From: Geobacter sp. UBA6169
Lineage (GTDB): Bacteria > Desulfobacterota > Desulfuromonadia > Geobacterales > Pseudopelobacteraceae
Assembly: GCA_002422265.1 (NCBI GenBank)
Contig: DIUB01000111.1
Span: 12,990 to 29,505 of the forward strand
Direction: 5' to 3'
Length of the DNA: 16,516 bases
The translations under genes and the position numbers were made by a program. Within the stretch, counting starts at the first letter, position 1. The number at the start of each line of letters is the position of its first letter. The notes under the pieces are model-generated. The model worked only from the letters and a program-made list of their open reading frames with translations, made no database searches and was not told the DNA's origin. Shown piece by piece: positions 1 to 9,191 of the stretch.

Positions 1-84
1 ATCGGCGATGGCAAAATCTTTGTGACTCCGGTTGAGGCCGTGGTTCGGATCAGAACCGGCGAAACCGGAGAAGATGCCCTTTAA
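1..84 (+). CDS. glnB: PII nitrogen signal protein, 3' end only
   Basis: The first 27 codons read as the C-terminus of a PII (GlnB/GlnK) protein and end in TAA. Visible signatures are GDGKIFVTPVE, which leads into the last beta-strand, and the ending VVRIRTGETGEDAL, both typical of the family. PII proteins are small trimeric sensors of 2-oxoglutarate, ATP/ADP and (through uridylylation) glutamine. They control glutamine synthetase adenylylation and, when of the GlnK type, ammonium channels. The T-loop and the uridylylation site lie upstream of the window, so GlnB and GlnK cannot be told apart from sequence. The call of glnB rests on the adjacent glnA, only 42 nt downstream with no terminator between, which suggests a glnBA operon. 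The 5' end is cut by the window edge. Confidence 0.9.
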   Translation: MGDGKIFVTPVEAVVRIRTGETGEDAL

Positions 85-126
85 CTTTTATGCAGTTTAC
101 CTTCCCCAATTGAAAGGAGACGTTTG

Positions 127-1539
<1,413 letters not shown>

Positions 1540-1567
1540 TCCATATCCGGGCCGATGCTGTTCAGGA

Positions 1568-1594
1568 AAGGGCGGGAGTTATCCCGCCCTTTTC
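1568..1594 (+). terminator. Rho-independent terminator after glnA
   Basis: GGGCGGGA (1570-1577) pairs perfectly with TCCCGCCC (1582-1589) around a 4-nt GTTA loop. Two more A-T pairs at the base (1568-1569 with 1590-1591) run into a short T tract (1590-1593). It lies 29 nt after the glnA stop, where an operon end is expected. Confidence 0.9.
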
Positions 1595-1611
1595 TGTGGT
1601 ACCGGGCTTGA

Positions 1612-1640
1612 TTGACTTCACTGGCTGCTTCTGCTACTAA
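1612..1640 (+). promoter_or_regulatory. Possible sigma-70 promoter for the M50 protease-trpS-scpAB run
   Basis: TTGACT (1612-1617) is one base off the -35 consensus. It is followed after exactly 17 nt by TACTAA (1635-1640), a moderate -10. The element lies just past the glnA terminator and 32 nt before the next start codon, the right place for a new transcription unit. The -10 match is weak (3 of 6), so this is a candidate only. Confidence 0.4.
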
Positions 1641-1672
1641 ACGGTTTCCACTGAAGACAAGAAAGCGATACG

Positions 1673-2344
1673 ATGATAGAAAATATTCTGTACAAGCTGT
1701 CCATCATGCTGGTGCCGGGTCTGCTGGCTATTACCTGTCACGAGGTCTCGCACGGGTATATGGCCTGGCGCTATGGTGATCCCACGGCCCGGATGCTGGG
1801 ACGCCTGACCCTCAATCCGCTCAAGCATATTGATATCTTCGGCACCCTGATGCTGGTGATAGTCGGTATCGGCTGGGCCAAGCCGGTGCCGGTGGTGGTG
1901 GAAAACCTGCGTAATCCCAAAAAGGACATGATCTGGGTCTCTGCTGCCGGCCCGATCACCAACCTTACCCTGGCGGTCATCTCTGCCGGGCTGTTGCACC
2001 TGCTGCTGATGGTCCCCTCCGGATCTTCGGCGAATTTCATGCTGCAGCCCTTGAGCTACATGGCTGCCTTTTCAATCTACATCAATCTTTTGCTGGCTTT
2101 TTTTAATATGATACCGATCCCTCCCCTGGACGGCGGACGGGTGCTGATGGGGGTGCTGCCCTACCGTCAGGCCATGGCCCTGGGCAAGCTGGAACCGTAC
2201 GGTATGATCATTATTATCCTGCTGGTCTTTTTTACGCCGGTCTTTTCGTACCTGCTGCTGCCGCTCCTGATGCTCGGCGTTAAACTGCTGGCCGGGCCGT
2301 ACAGCATGCTGGTGTTCAAGGTGGCCAGTTTCAAGATCATGTAA
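1673..2344 (+). CDS. Site-2-type zinc metalloprotease (peptidase M50), integral membrane
   Basis: This 223-residue protein is strongly hydrophobic with about five to six membrane segments. It carries the two defining motifs of intramembrane M50 proteases: HEVSH at 23-27 (zinc-binding histidines and catalytic Glu24) in the first helix, and NMIPIPPLDGG at 145-155, where Asp153 is the third zinc ligand. It has no PDZ domain and is about half the length of RseP, so it belongs to the short minimal class common in many bacteria, whose substrates are mostly unknown. The ATG at 1673 has only a weak purine-rich stretch upstream (AAGAAAG near 1661). The zinc motif begins 22 residues in, which leaves little room for a later start. 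It lies 22 nt before trpS and is probably cotranscribed with trpS, scpA and scpB, a neighbourhood I recall from Geobacter-like genomes. I give no gene symbol because its substrate is unknown. Confidence 0.9.
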   Translation: MIENILYKLSIMLVPGLLAITCHEVSHGYMAWRYGDPTARMLGRLTLNPLKHIDIFGTLMLVIVGIGWAKPVPVVVENLRNPKKDMIWVSAAGPITNLTLAVISAGLLHLLLMVPSGSSANFMLQPLSYMAAFSIYINLLLAFFNMIPIPPLDGGRVLMGVLPYRQAMALGKLEPYGMIIIILLVFFTPVFSYLLLPLLMLGVKLLAGPYSMLVFKVASFKIM

Positions 2345-2366
2345 TTTCACACAAAGGTGCCTTAAG

Positions 2367-3353
2367 ATGCAAAAACAGCGTGTAGTCAGCGGTATGCGCC
2401 CCACCGGGCGTCTCCATATCGGGCATTACCATGGTGTGCTGGAAAACTGGATCAGGATTCAGGAGCAGTTTGACTGTTTCTTCTTTGTTGCCGACTGGCA
2501 TTCACTGACCACAGAATATGCCGAGACCTCCGGCATCAAAGGTTCGGCCCGGGAGATGGTGCTGGACTGGGTTGCCTTTGGCCTTGATCCGGAAAAGTGC
2601 ATGGTTTTTGAGCAAAGTCAGGTTGCCCAGCATGCCGAGCTGAATCTGATCCTGGGGATGATCACCCCGGTCTCCTGGCTTGAGCGCAACCCCACCTACA
2701 AGGAGATGCTGGACAACATCGACCAGCGAGATCTTTCCACCTTCGGGTTTCTCGGTTACCCGGTACTGATGGCAGCTGACATCATCCTCTACAAGGCCAC
2801 CAGAGTACCGGTTGGCCATGATCAGCTGCCGCACCTGGAGATCACCCGCGAGATTGCCCGGCGTTTTAACCACCTCTACTCCTGCCAGGTGTTTCCCGAG
2901 CCGGAGGCGCTGCTGACCGAGACCCCCAAGCTGCTGGGACTGGACGGCCGCAAGATGAGCAAGTCCTACAACAACTCGATCTACCTGTCCGAGACTGCCG
3001 AGGAGACTGCTGCCAAGATCAAGGGGATGGTCACTGATACCCAGCGGATCAGGCGGGCCGACCCCGGTGATCCTGAACAGTGCGTGGCCTTTAACCTGCA
3101 TCGGATCTACCTGCCCCAGGAAAAACTGGATGAAATCATCCCGGCCTGTAAAAAGGCCGAGATCGGTTGCGTGGACTGTAAAAAGATGCTGACACAGGCC
3201 TTAAATGACCGTTTGGCGCCGTTCCGCAGCCGCCGAGAAGAGCTGGCGCAGAATGCCGGTTTTGTGGATGACCTGCTGGCAGACGGAAGCCGCAAGGCGG
3301 CAGAGACCGCGCAAGCCACCATGCAGGAAGTGCGTGCCGCCCTGCAGGTCTGA
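2367..3353 (+). CDS. trpS: Tryptophanyl-tRNA synthetase
   Basis: The protein attaches tryptophan to tRNA(Trp) using ATP, and is a cytoplasmic class I aminoacyl-tRNA synthetase. Its 328 residues match the short bacterial TrpRS length. The class I signatures are clear: HIGH at 17-20 within GRLHIGHYHG, and KMSKS at 196-200 within GRKMSKSYNN. The segments VADWHSLTTEY and GYPVLMAADIILYKA, with PVGHDQLPHLE, are typical of the tryptophan/tyrosine subgroup and line the amino-acid pocket. AAGGTG (2353-2358) sits 8 nt before the ATG. The gene follows the M50 protease by 22 nt and precedes scpA by 5 nt, so translation of scpA is probably coupled. I see no tRNA-like leader or T-box upstream, so regulation by charged tRNA is not indicated. 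Confidence 0.97.
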   Translation: MQKQRVVSGMRPTGRLHIGHYHGVLENWIRIQEQFDCFFFVADWHSLTTEYAETSGIKGSAREMVLDWVAFGLDPEKCMVFEQSQVAQHAELNLILGMITPVSWLERNPTYKEMLDNIDQRDLSTFGFLGYPVLMAADIILYKATRVPVGHDQLPHLEITREIARRFNHLYSCQVFPEPEALLTETPKLLGLDGRKMSKSYNNSIYLSETAEETAAKIKGMVTDTQRIRRADPGDPEQCVAFNLHRIYLPQEKLDEIIPACKKAEIGCVDCKKMLTQALNDRLAPFRSRREELAQNAGFVDDLLADGSRKAAETAQATMQEVRAALQV

Positions 3354-3358
3354 TCAGC

Positions 3359-4186
3359 GTGCTGCAGACGGCAGACCAGACACCAACCTCTCTGTTTGAG
3401 GGGGCACTTCAGGGCTACAGCATCAAGCTTGATGCCTTTGAAGGCCCCCTCGATCTTCTGTTGCACCTGATCCGCAAGAACGAAGTCGACATCTACGACA
3501 TCCCGATCGCCCTGATCACCCGCCAGTATCTTGATTACCTCAAGCTGATGAAAGAGCTGAACCTCGACCTGGCCGGTGATTTTCTGGTTATGGCAGCAAC
3601 CCTGCTACAGATAAAGTCCCGTCTGCTGCTTCCGTTGCCGGAGCCGGAAGAAGGGGAGGGGGATGAACCGGAAGACCCCCGGGCCGAACTGGTCCGCCGT
3701 CTTCTGGAGTATCAGCGTTACCGTGACGCCGGACTTGAACTGGGGGCGCGGGAGCTGCTGGGACGTGAGGTGTTTGCCCGTCCCTGCCGTGACGGCTGCT
3801 GCCTGGAAGGAATGCCTGCGGCTGAAGAAGGGCCGCTGGAACTGGACCTGTTTGAGCTGGCCGAGGCGTTCCGTACCCTGCTGGCACGGATGCCGCTGGC
3901 CCGGGCCCATGAGGTGGCAGCCCAGGAAACTTTGAGCATCGTTGATGCCATCAACCAGATCCTGACCAGGCTGGACGGCCATGAATCCCTGGAATTCACT
4001 GCCCTGTTTGCTGATGAGGATATGACGCGCGAACGGATGATCGTCACCTTTCTGGCCCTGCTGGAGCTCTGCCGGATCAAGCTGGTCAAGGTGCTGCAAA
4101 ACAGCCGTTACGGTCCTATTTACCTCTACCCTTCAGTACCGGTTGATGCTTCAGAAGGAGATTTCGATGAGTCACCTCACACTTAA
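3359..4186 (+). CDS. scpA: Segregation and condensation protein A (kleisin)
   Basis: ScpA is the kleisin subunit that bridges the two heads of the SMC dimer and, with ScpB, forms the bacterial condensin acting on newly replicated DNA. The N-terminal domain is diagnostic: FEGPLDLLLHLIRKNEVDIYDIPI is the SMC-neck-binding region. The middle is acidic and linker-like, including EPEEGEGDEPED. The last ~50 residues (VTFLALLELCRIKLVK and the ending IYLYP) form the winged helix that binds the other SMC head. Length is 275 residues, normal for the family. The start is GTG at 3359, 5 nt after the trpS stop, with only a weak CAGGT upstream, so translational coupling to trpS is likely. The family core begins about 22 residues in; I saw no better start. 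Its end overlaps scpB by 20 nt. Confidence 0.93.
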   Translation: MLQTADQTPTSLFEGALQGYSIKLDAFEGPLDLLLHLIRKNEVDIYDIPIALITRQYLDYLKLMKELNLDLAGDFLVMAATLLQIKSRLLLPLPEPEEGEGDEPEDPRAELVRRLLEYQRYRDAGLELGARELLGREVFARPCRDGCCLEGMPAAEEGPLELDLFELAEAFRTLLARMPLARAHEVAAQETLSIVDAINQILTRLDGHESLEFTALFADEDMTRERMIVTFLALLELCRIKLVKVLQNSRYGPIYLYPSVPVDASEGDFDESPHT

Positions 4187-4754
4187 GGCTATCATCGAAG
4201 GGCTCCTGTTTGTGGCTGATGGTCCGCTTTCCCTTGATCAGCTGACCGAGCTGCTGCACGACTATGATCGTGCCTCGGTCCGTCTGGCCGTACAGGAATT
4301 GCGGGATGACTATGAGCAACGGGGAGCCGGGGTGCATCTGGTGGAGGTGGCCGGCGGCTGGCAGCTGCGCACGATACCGGAACTGATGCCGTTTCTCTCC
4401 CGCATGGTCAAGGGGCGTCCGGCCCGTTTCTCCCAGTCTGCCCTGGAGACCCTTGCCATCATCGCCTACCGCCAGCCGATCACCCGACAGGAGATTGAGT
4501 ACCTGCGGGGAGTGGATACCGGCGCCGTGATCAAGACCCTGCTTGAAAAGAAACTGGTCAGGATTCTGGGTAAAAAAGATATTCCCGGCCGGCCGATCAT
4601 TTACGGCACCACCAGAGAGTTTCTGGAGGTATTTAATCTGAAAGACCTGAAAGGGCTGCCCACGCTGCGCGAGATCAGCGCCCTGGATGAGATGCCGGTG
4701 TACGAGGTGCAGGAAGAACTGCCTCTGGGCAGTGAGCAGCGAGGTGCCCCATGA
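4167..4754 (+). CDS. scpB: Segregation and condensation protein B
   Basis: ScpB is the small partner that binds the linker of ScpA as a dimer and completes the SMC-ScpAB condensin. The 195-residue protein shows the two winged-helix domains of the family: the first from LKAIIEGLLFVADGPLS to about residue 80, the second around SQSALETLAIIAYRQPITRQ and the basic tip KKDIPGRPIIYGTT. I start at ATG 4167 because AAGGAG (4155-4160) is 6 nt upstream. The in-frame TTG/ATG at 4143/4146 would add eight residues and lack that ribosome binding site. The ribosome binding site and first codons lie inside the end of scpA, and the stop overlaps the next start (ATGA at 4751-4754), so the proteins are likely made at linked rates. 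Confidence 0.95.
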   Translation: MSHLTLKAIIEGLLFVADGPLSLDQLTELLHDYDRASVRLAVQELRDDYEQRGAGVHLVEVAGGWQLRTIPELMPFLSRMVKGRPARFSQSALETLAIIAYRQPITRQEIEYLRGVDTGAVIKTLLEKKLVRILGKKDIPGRPIIYGTTREFLEVFNLKDLKGLPTLREISALDEMPVYEVQEELPLGSEQRGAP

Positions 4755-5554
4755 TCAGACAAGCGGCCGTGGCAGGACAATTTTATCCGGGAACCGAACA
4801 GGCATTACGTGAAGAGCTGCAGCGCCTGCTGCTGCCGGTTGCAGAGAAGCGTCGGGCAACAGGCGTTATCTCACCCCATGCCGGCTATATCTATTCCGGC
4901 GCTGCTGCTGGTATGCTCCTGGCACAGGTTGTTATACCCCGCACGGTGGTGATCATTGGCCCCAATCACCGGGGAGCAGGAGCAGTTGCCGCACTCTCAC
5001 CGGATGACGGCTGGCAGACACCGTTGGGGGTGGTACCGATAGAGAAGCGTCTGTCAGGCCTGGTCAGGCAGCAGCAGCCGGCCATCCAGGAGGACGCTGC
5101 TGCCCATCGCCTGGAGCACTCGCTGGAGGTGCAGGTGCCGTTTCTGCAGTACCTGCGTCCTGATGTCAGCATCGTGCCGTTCTGTCTGGCCTTTGGAGAC
5201 TATGCAGGCTGTGAACTGGTGGGCACTGCGCTGGCAGCAGCGATCACTCAGTTTGGTGAAGAGGTGCTGATTGTTGCCAGCTCTGACATGACCCATTATG
5301 AGTCGTCAGAAGCAGCTCGCCGGAAGGACAGCCTGGCATTGGAACGGGTACTGGCCTTTGATCCGCAGGGGCTGGTGGAGGTCTGCCGCAGTGAAAGGAT
5401 CACCATGTGTGGGAAAATACCCTCTGCGGTGATGCTGATTGCAGCCAGGCAGCTGGGGGCCACTCAGGCAGAACTGCTGGCCTACACCAACAGCGGCCAG
5501 GTGACCGGCGACATGAGCCAGGTGGTAGCCTATGCATCGGTGCAGGTCTGGTAA
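4751..5554 (+). CDS. Memo-family protein (AmmeMemoRadiSam system protein B type)
   Basis: This 267-residue protein spans the whole Memo domain, a fold related to class III extradiol dioxygenases. Conserved stretches are SPHAGYIYSG at 41-50, GPNHRG at 70-75, EHSLEVQVPFLQ at 122-133, SSDMTHY at 177-183, ITMCGKIPS at 217-225 and YTNSG at 245-249. His43, His73 and Cys220 align by motif with the residues reported to bind metal in the human homologue, so metal binding is likely. The biochemical role in bacteria is not settled. In many genomes the family sits with an AMMECR1-domain protein and a radical SAM protein, which may be fused or adjacent, but neither appears here. The start overlaps the scpB stop (ATGA), so it is probably the last gene of the trpS-scpAB transcript. 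No intrinsic terminator follows. Confidence 0.9.
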   Translation: MIRQAAVAGQFYPGTEQALREELQRLLLPVAEKRRATGVISPHAGYIYSGAAAGMLLAQVVIPRTVVIIGPNHRGAGAVAALSPDDGWQTPLGVVPIEKRLSGLVRQQQPAIQEDAAAHRLEHSLEVQVPFLQYLRPDVSIVPFCLAFGDYAGCELVGTALAAAITQFGEEVLIVASSDMTHYESSEAARRKDSLALERVLAFDPQGLVEVCRSERITMCGKIPSAVMLIAARQLGATQAELLAYTNSGQVTGDMSQVVAYASVQVW

Positions 5555-5575
5555 TGGAATATGGCAGTTGCATCA

Positions 5576-5604
5576 TTGACATTCACCAAGAGAAATTGTA
5601 TACA
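5576..5604 (+). promoter_or_regulatory. Sigma-70 promoter of acnB
   Basis: A perfect -35 box TTGACA (5576-5581) is followed after 17 nt by TATACA (5599-5604), a fair -10 box. It lies in the 113-nt gap before acnB and predicts a leader of about 55 nt. The -10 box falls inside a symmetric element (5597-5611), so a repressor bound there would block the promoter. Confidence 0.75.
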
Positions 5605-5611
5605 CTATACA
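5597..5611. promoter_or_regulatory. Operator-like 15-bp palindrome over the acnB -10 box
   Basis: TGTATA-CAC-TATACA is a perfect 6-3-6 inverted repeat. The same bases also form a direct repeat, TATACAC twice in tandem (5599-5612). Its placement over the -10 box and start region is typical of a repressor operator. The left part, TTGTATACA, resembles the T-N-G-T-N-N-A-C half-site pattern of FadR/GntR-family regulators, but the regulator is not encoded in this window. Confidence 0.5.
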
Positions 5612-5667
5612 CTTTATTCTGACCAATTTGTACGCTAAGTACCTATCAAAACAAGGAGGATGTACGA

Positions 5668-8199
5668 ATGATCGAAGCATATCTGGCCCACGAAGCCGAG
5701 CGTGCAGCCCAGGGCATTCCCGCTCTGCCGCTGTCCCCTGAGCAAACCGCTGAACTCTGCACACTGCTGGAAGCCCCCCCTGCAGGCAAGGAAGAATTCC
5801 TGCTGAACCTGCTGAAAGAGCGCGTTTCCCCGGGTGTTGACCCTGCAGCCAAGGTAAAGGCCGAGTTTCTGGCCGGCATCCTGAACGGCAACAAGAAGTC
5901 TCCGCTGGTTTCCAAGGTTGATGCGGTTCGCATCCTGGGTACCATGATGGGTGGCTATAACGTTAACCCGCTGGTTGAAGCCCTGAAGGATGCCGAGCTG
6001 GCTGATGAAGCTGCCTGCGCCCTGTCCGTTATGACCCTGGTCTATGATGGCTTTGATCAGGTGGTTGCCCTGTCTTCCTCCAATGCTGCCGCCAAGAAGG
6101 TGCTGACCTCCTGGGCCAATGCTGAGTGGTTCACCAACAAGCCGGGTGTGCCTGAGACCATCAAGGTGAAGGTGTTCAAGGTTGAAGGCGAGATCAACAC
6201 CGACGACTTCTCACCTGCCGGTGATGCCTGGAGCCGTCCTGACATCCCGCTGCATGCTCTGGCAATGGGCAAGACCCGTTTCCCCAACCGTCTGAAGGAT
6301 ATCGCTGACTGGCGTGCAGCCGGTAACCAGGTTGCCTTTGTTGGCGATGTTGTTGGTACCGGTTCTTCCCGTAAGTCTGCCTGTAACTCGGTGCTGTGGC
6401 ACATGGGTCAGGATATCCCCTGCGTACCCAACAAGAAGACTGCCGGTGTGATCATCGGCGGCGTTATCGCCCCGATCTTCTTCAACACAGCCCAGGATTC
6501 CGGCGCACTGCCGATCAAGGCCGATGTTACCAAAATGAACGACGGAGACGTGATCACCATTAACACCGTTAAGGGCGAGATCACCAATGAGGCTGGCGAG
6601 GTTATCTCTACCTTCAAACTGGCCCCCAACACCATTGCTGACGAGTTCCGCGCTGGTGGTCGTATCCCCCTGATCATCGGCCGTGCGGTGACCGAGAAGG
6701 CCCGCAAGGCACTGGGCATGGGCGATACCGACGTCTTCACCCTGCCGGTCAACCCGGTTGCAAAGGCTGATCAGGGCTACTCACTGGCTCAGAAGATGGT
6801 TGGCAAGGCCTGCGGCGTTGCCGGCATCCTGCCCGGCACTGCCTGCGAGCCCAAGATGACCACGGTTGGTTCACAGGACACCACCGGCCCGATGACCGCT
6901 GACGAACTGAAGGAACTGGCCTGCCTCAAGTTCCTGTCCCCGATGTTCATGCAGTCCTTCTGCCACACCGCTGCCTATCCGAAGCCTGCTGACGTCAAGA
7001 TGCACAAGACTCTGCCCAGCTTTATTGCCGAGCGTGGCGGTGTTGCCCTCAAGCCTGGGGACGGCGTTATCCACTCCTGGCTGAACCGCCTGCTGCTGCC
7101 TGACACCGTCGGTACCGGCGGTGACTCCCACACCCGTTTCCCGATCGGTATCTCCTTCCCGGCCGGTTCCGGTCTGGTTGCCTTTGCCGGTGCCATGGGC
7201 TTCATGCCGCTGGATATGCCCGAGTCTGTTCTGGTGCGTTTCAAGGGCACGTTCAACCCCGGCATCACCCTGCGTGACGCGGTGAACGCCATCCCGTACT
7301 GGGCCATCAAGCAGGGGCTGCTGACCGTGCCCAAGAAGAACAAGGTCAACATCTTCAACGGCCGTATTCTTGAGATGGAAGGTCTGCCAGAGCTGACCGT
7401 TGAGCAGGCTTTCGAGCTGACCGACGCTGCTGCCGAGCGGAGCGCTGCTGCAGGCTGCATCCAGCTTTCCAAAGATTCAGTTGCCACCTACCTGCGTTCC
7501 AACGTGGCACTGATGAAGAAGATGATCGCTGAAGGGTATCAGGATCCACAGACCCTGCAGAACCGGATCGACGCCGTGAATGAGTGGCTGAAAAATCCGC
7601 AACTGCTTGAGGCTGACAAGAATGCCGAGTACGCTGCTGTGATCGAGATCGACCTGGCTGAGATCACCGAGCCGATCCTGGCCTGCCCCAACGACCCGGA
7701 CGATGTCAAGCTGCTGTCCGAGGTTGCCGGCACCCCCATCCAGGACGTATTCATCGGTTCCTGTATGACCAACATCGGTCACTTCCGCGCTGCTGCCGAG
7801 ATATGGAAAGGCGAGAAGTTCAACCCGAACGTCCGCACCTGGATCACCCCGCCGACCCGTATGGACAGCGACCTGCTGAAGGACGAGGCCTACTTCTCCA
7901 TCTACAGCGCATTCGGCGCACGGATCGAGATCGCAGGCTGCTCACTCTGCATGGGCAACCAGGCCCGGGTACCGGATGGCGTGAACATGTTCTCCACCTC
8001 CACCCGTAACTTCGACGACCGGATCGGTGATGGCGCCAAGGTATTCCTCGGTTCCGCCGAACTGGGTGCTGTGGCTGCCCGGATGGGCAAGCTGCCCACC
8101 CCGGCAGAGTTCCTGGCCATCTACAACGAGAAGGTTGCTCCCAACAAGGAGAAGATTTACCGTTACCTGCAGTTTGACGAGATGGAAGGCTACAAGTAA
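5668..8199 (+). CDS. acnB: Bifunctional aconitate hydratase 2 / 2-methylisocitrate dehydratase
   Basis: AcnB interconverts citrate and isocitrate through cis-aconitate in the TCA cycle, using a [4Fe-4S] cluster, in the cytoplasm. The 843-residue protein has the AcnB domain order, which differs from AcnA: a helical HEAT-like N-terminal domain (about 1-155), then the swivel domain (about 160-370, with [20 protein letters not shown] and [13 protein letters not shown]), then the catalytic domains. Cluster cysteines are Cys699 (FIGSCMTN), Cys758 and Cys761 (GCSLCMGNQ); their spacing of 59 and 3 is that of the E. coli enzyme. The substrate loop [11 protein letters not shown] is intact. AAGGAGG (5653-5659) precedes the ATG by 8 nt. 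The gene has its own promoter and terminator, so it is probably transcribed alone. E. coli AcnB also binds mRNA when its cluster is lost; whether this one does cannot be read from sequence. Confidence 0.97.
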   Translation: MIEAYLAHEAERAAQGIPALPLSPEQTAELCTLLEAPPAGKEEFLLNLLKERVSPGVDPAAKVKAEFLAGILNGNKKSPLVSKVDAVRILGTMMGGYNVNPLVEALKDAELADEAACALSVMTLVYDGFDQVVALSSSNAAAKKVLTSWANAEWFTNKPGVPETIKVKVFKVEGEINTDDFSPAGDAWSRPDIPLHALAMGKTRFPNRLKDIADWRAAGNQVAFVGDVVGTGSSRKSACNSVLWHMGQDIPCVPNKKTAGVIIGGVIAPIFFNTAQDSGALPIKADVTKMNDGDVITINTVKGEITNEAGEVISTFKLAPNTIADEFRAGGRIPLIIGRAVTEKARKALGMGDTDVFTLPVNPVAKADQGYSLAQKMVGKACGVAGILPGTACEPKMTTVGSQDTTGPMTADELKELACLKFLSPMFMQSFCHTAAYPKPADVKMHKTLPSFIAERGGVALKPGDGVIHSWLNRLLLPDTVGTGGDSHTRFPIGISFPAGSGLVAFAGAMGFMPLDMPESVLVRFKGTFNPGITLRDAVNAIPYWAIKQGLLTVPKKNKVNIFNGRILEMEGLPELTVEQAFELTDAAAERSAAAGCIQLSKDSVATYLRSNVALMKKMIAEGYQDPQTLQNRIDAVNEWLKNPQLLEADKNAEYAAVIEIDLAEITEPILACPNDPDDVKLLSEVAGTPIQDVFIGSCMTNIGHFRAAAEIWKGEKFNPNVRTWITPPTRMDSDLLKDEAYFSIYSAFGARIEIAGCSLCMGNQARVPDGVNMFSTSTRNFDDRIGDGAKVFLGSAELGAVAARMGKLPTPAEFLAIYNEKVAPNKEKIYRYLQFDEMEGYK

Positions 8200-8224
8200 C
8201 CATTGCTGCACAGCTGTGTCGTGC

Positions 8225-8263
8225 GCCCCTGCTCAGGCCTGTCCTGGCAGGGGCTTCTTTTCT
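8225..8263 (+). terminator. Rho-independent terminator after acnB
   Basis: GCCCCTGC (8225-8232) pairs perfectly with GCAGGGGC (8247-8254) around a 14-nt loop and is followed by TTCTTTTCTG. It begins 26 nt after the acnB stop codon. Confidence 0.85.
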
Positions 8264-8366
8264 GCAGTCACTGCCTCTGTCTCATGCAGAAGAGATGTCG
8301 CTGAACCCGTTCTGCGGTGCAGACTCAAGATGCAACAGAATATCAGATAATTAGCCTAAAAAATGG

Positions 8367-8396
8367 TTGCAGCCCAATCGCCCCTTGTGGTATAAA
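8367..8396 (+). promoter_or_regulatory. Sigma-70 promoter of ihfA
   Basis: TTGCAG (8367-8372) and TATAAA (8391-8396) are separated by 18 nt, giving a good -35/-10 pair 58 nt before the ihfA start codon. The stretch 8264-8366 between the acnB terminator and this promoter holds no gene that I can see. It has one loose 6-bp dyad (GCAGAA 8286-8291 with TTCTGC 8310-8315). Confidence 0.6.
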
Positions 8397-8453
8397 CCTT
8401 TCCTCATTGCGCTGTGCAGCTAGAGTATAACTCTTTTATATTAGAGGGATTTT

Positions 8454-8735
8454 ATGACAAAAGCAGATATCGTCGAACGGATTCACCAGAAGATCGGTCT
8501 CTCCAAGAAAGAGTCGGCTGAGATGGTCGAGCATGTCTTTGGCCTGATGAAGTCAACCCTTGAAGAGGGTGAGAAGATCAAGATTGCCGGTTTCGGTAAC
8601 TTTGTAGTCAAGCAGAAAGCTGATCGTCGCGGTCGCAATCCCCAGACCGGTGAGGCCATCACCATCACCGCGCGACGGATCCTGACCTTCAAGCCCAGCC
8701 AGGTCCTCAAAAACAGCATCAACGGCGAAGAGTAG
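8454..8735 (+). CDS. ihfA: Integration host factor alpha subunit
   Basis: This is a 93-residue DNA-bending protein of the HU/IHF family. It shows the full fold: an N-terminal helical dimerisation part (MTKADIVERIHQKIG, SKKESAEMVEHVF), the GEKIKIAGFGNF core, and the beta-arm with GRNPQTGE, in which Pro63 is the residue that intercalates and kinks DNA. The ITARRILTFKPSQVLKN ending favours IHF-alpha over HU, which usually has a different arm. IHF acts as an alpha/beta heterodimer; the beta gene is not in this window. AGAGGG (8443-8448) lies 5 nt upstream of the ATG. In many bacteria ihfA follows the phenylalanyl-tRNA synthetase genes. Here it stands apart, between acnB and a MerR-like gene 23 nt downstream, and is driven by its own promoter. 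Confidence 0.92.
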   Translation: MTKADIVERIHQKIGLSKKESAEMVEHVFGLMKSTLEEGEKIKIAGFGNFVVKQKADRRGRNPQTGEAITITARRILTFKPSQVLKNSINGEE

Positions 8736-8753
8736 CCGGCAGTCCCGGCAGTC
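8736..8753. repeat. Tandem 9-bp repeat between ihfA and the MerR-like gene
   Basis: CCGGCAGTC occurs twice head to tail (8736-8744 and 8745-8753), beginning at the base after the ihfA stop. It fills 18 of the 23 nt before the next start codon and takes the place where a ribosome binding site would be. Confidence 0.8.
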
Positions 8754-8758
8754 CTGGT

Positions 8759-9109
8759 ATGCTTTTACCCGGTATCCCGGACAAGACCTACTACAAGATT
8801 GGTGAGGTCGCCCGCTACACTGCAGTAAAAACTTCGGTTCTCAGATTCTGGGAAACGGAGTTTCCGTTTCTCTCTCCAGAAAAAAGCTCCACCGGCCAAC
8901 GGCTTTACACCAAACAGGATATTGACCTGGTACAGCAGATCAAACAGATGCTGTACCAGGATAAATACACCATTGAAGGGGTGCGCCAGAAGCTGTCACC
9001 CCGTTCATCCTCACCGTCATCTGTCGCTGAACCAGCCTGCCCCGATACTGCACAAGCGTTGCTTCGGCACGTCCGTCAAGAGTTGCTGGCAATCAGGGCT
9101 GTTCTGTAG
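8759..9109 (+). CDS. MerR-family transcriptional regulator
   Basis: This 116-residue protein opens with a MerR-type winged helix at about 11-79. It contains YYKIGEVARYTAVKTSVLRFWETEF, then STGQRLYTKQDIDLVQQI and YTIEGVRQKLS. The pattern VLRFWETEFP with GQRLY is typical of the MerR-like proteins often found just after ihfA in deltaproteobacteria, rather than of the metal sensors: there is no conserved metal-binding cysteine loop at the C-terminus. The last ~35 residues are a serine/proline-rich linker and a short helix (AQALLRHVRQELLAIRAVL), too short for an effector domain. It lies 23 nt after ihfA and is probably cotranscribed. No clear Shine-Dalgarno sequence precedes the ATG, because a tandem repeat occupies that position, so coupling to ihfA is likely. 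Its targets are unknown. Confidence 0.85.
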   Translation: MLLPGIPDKTYYKIGEVARYTAVKTSVLRFWETEFPFLSPEKSSTGQRLYTKQDIDLVQQIKQMLYQDKYTIEGVRQKLSPRSSSPSSVAEPACPDTAQALLRHVRQELLAIRAVL

Positions 9110-9120
9110 CCCCGCTGATT
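9091..9120 (+). other. Stem-loop spanning the stop codon of the MerR-like gene
   Basis: AATCA (9091-9095) pairs with TGATT (9116-9120) and GGGCT (9096-9100) pairs with AGCCC (9108-9112), leaving a 7-nt loop and a 3-nt bulge. No T tract follows directly (the first run, TTTT, is 11 nt further on), so it may be a poor terminator or an mRNA-end structure. Confidence 0.35.
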
Positions 9121-9191
9121 TCAGCCGATGTTTTCCCCTGCGTTCTACGACTGTAACCGCCTTGCTGCGGTCTCCCCGGGAGAGGCAGACC

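Noticed and set aside
8922..9191. An upstream extension of the REC-HisKA_3 kinase reading frame
   Set aside because: It runs through the MerR-like gene in another frame and has no domain character. ATG 9192 has a good ribosome binding site and begins just before the receiver fold.
9110..9191. A tRNA gene after the MerR-like gene, as seen in some relatives
   Set aside because: There is no cloverleaf, no TTCGA-type T-loop with matching stems, and the gap is only 82 nt. Only short dyads, such as ACCGC/GCGGT at 9156-9171, are present.
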